Positions 63,275 through 64,000 of a stretch of 64,000 nucleotides of DNA are shown piece by piece. Source of the DNA: Oscillospiraceae bacterium (GTDB taxonomy: Bacteria > Bacillota > Clostridia > UMGS1810). How positions within the stretch are numbered: position 1 is the stretch's first letter; every line of letters starts with the position of its first letter. The notes beneath the pieces are model-generated. The model saw nothing but the letters and a program-made list of their open reading frames with translations, searched no databases and was not told the origin of the DNA. Made by a program: the position numbers and the translations under genes. The stretch spans positions 1 to 64,000 of the forward strand of contig SVJM01000001.1 of NCBI GenBank assembly GCA_015068975.1. Reading direction: 5' to 3'.

Positions 63275-64000
63275 CTATATTTCAAATGTGCTTTTTTCAA
63301 CATCAGAAGGGTTTTTGATGATTAGCTCAGGGCTTTTGATACTTACCTTTGTATGTGGTGGGATTGACTGTGTTATAAATGAGTTACCGCCGATTACCGA
63401 ATGTTCGCCGATGGTTGTCTCACCGCCAAGAATGGTAGCACCTGAATAGATAGTTACGTTATCACAGATGGTAGGATGCCTTTTTACTCCTGAAAGTGCC
63501 TGACCCTTCCTTGTGGAAAGGGCACCCAGAGTAACACCCTGATAGATTTTCACATTGTTTCCTATGTGACAGGTCTCACCTATTACCACTCCTGTGCCAT
63601 GGTCGATGAAGAAGTATTCACCGATTGTTGCACCTGAGTTTATATCGATTCCTGTCTGGGAATGAGCGTATTCTGTCATAATTCTTGGTATGAAGGGTAC
63701 ATTCTTAAGATACAGAATATGAGCTATTCTGTATACATATATGGCAAAGAGACCCGGGTAAGAAAAGATGATTTCTTCCTTGCTTTTTGCTGCAGGGTCC
63801 CCATCAAATCCTGCCTGTACATCCTTTATGAGAAGAGATTGTACTGAAGGAATCTTCTGAAAGAAGCCTGCGGTGATGCACTCTGCATTCATAGAGATTT
63901 CTTCAGGGGTATTTATGTTGTCCCAGTAAGATATTGCAAGTTCTATTTCATTTTTCAGAAGCTGATATACCTTTGTAAGCTTGCTTCCTGCAAAATACTC
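63275..64000 (-). CDS. cysE: Serine O-acetyltransferase (EpsC/CysE type), 5' end outside window
   Basis: 241 codons visible, open to the window edge; the N-terminus is missing. A C-terminal left-handed beta-helix has hexapeptide repeats: GIDINSGATIGEYFFIDHG, GVVIGETCHIGNNVKIYQG, and the acetyl-CoA loop VTLGALSTRKGQ. It makes O-acetylserine for cysteine synthesis. The visible N-terminal part (EYFAGSKLTKVYQLLKNEIE and on) matches the helical region of the longer EpsC-type enzymes. An internal ATG at 63892 is too far into the conserved region to be the true start. Confidence 0.9.
   Translation of the reverse strand, partial: EYFAGSKLTKVYQLLKNEIELAISYWDNINTPEEISMNAECITAGFFQKIPSVQSLLIKDVQAGFDGDPAAKSKEEIIFSYPGLFAIYVYRIAHILYLKNVPFIPRIMTEYAHSQTGIDINSGATIGEYFFIDHGTGVVIGETCHIGNNVKIYQGVTLGALSTRKGQALSGVKRHPTICDNVTIYSGATILGGETTIGEHSVIGGNSFITQSIPPHTKVSIKSPELIIKNPSDVEKSTFEI

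Overview
This window comes from the chromosome of a low-GC, endospore-forming anaerobe-type Firmicute (class Clostridia). The evidence is an A+T-rich coding bias, sporulation genes (spoIIGA-sigE, spoIID, spoVAC-D-E), a Clostridia-like 16S rRNA 5' end, an S-layer (SLH) protein, and lysine and glycine riboswitches. I do not assign a genus.

Layout. 0-4 kb: the 5' end of a 16S rRNA gene on the minus strand with two tandem consensus promoters, then an NhaC-family transporter behind a lysine riboswitch, then sigE and spoIIGA. 4-12 kb: secA, prfB, a two-unit PpiC foldase gene broken by one in-frame stop codon, rsmE, a small membrane protein and tRNA-Arg. 12-24 kb: the replication origin neighbourhood, dnaA, oriC (six DnaA boxes and an A+T-rich unwinding region), dnaN, yaaA, recF, remB, gyrB, gyrA, three parS-like sites and parA-parB. 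24-34 kb: polA, coaE, a lytic transglycosylase, then tgt, queA and spoIID on the minus strand, then asd-dapA-dapB with a transposase remnant between dapA and dapB.

34-43.5 kb is the accessory and repeat-rich part. It holds a 1048-residue SLH protein whose mRNA leader can fold into a 5' hairpin plus an interleaved (pseudoknot-type) pair of perfect stems, a REP-associated tyrosine transposase (RAYT) with its 26-bp GTAG-REP palindromes, a DUF559 nuclease-like gene flanked by about 200-bp direct repeats, and a non-coding array of alternating palindromic modules.

43.5-64 kb: pyrR-trmB, a glycine-riboswitch-controlled alanine/glycine symporter, tRNA-Trp, an HTH regulator, adenine deaminase, spoVAC-D-E, a DUF1540 protein, a pyridoxal kinase-SDR pair, and a long minus-strand run: a serine acetyltransferase cut by the window edge, topB, an rRNA-type methyltransferase, a fused EcfA1-EcfA2 ATPase, ecfT, truA, a DUF5711 protein, cvpA and corA.

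Functional threads: chromosome replication and partition around oriC; lysine/diaminopimelate supply (asd, dapA, dapB and the lysine-riboswitch transporter); sporulation (mother-cell sigma factor, SpoIID, SpoVA channel); and tRNA/rRNA modification (rsmE, tgt, queA, trmB, truA). The most unusual material is the set of palindromic repeat families between genes. The RAYT-REP set shows compensatory stem changes, and the DUF559-palindrome unit has left a remnant of an earlier copy. Next in interest are the structured S-layer leader and the single nonsense codon in the foldase gene.
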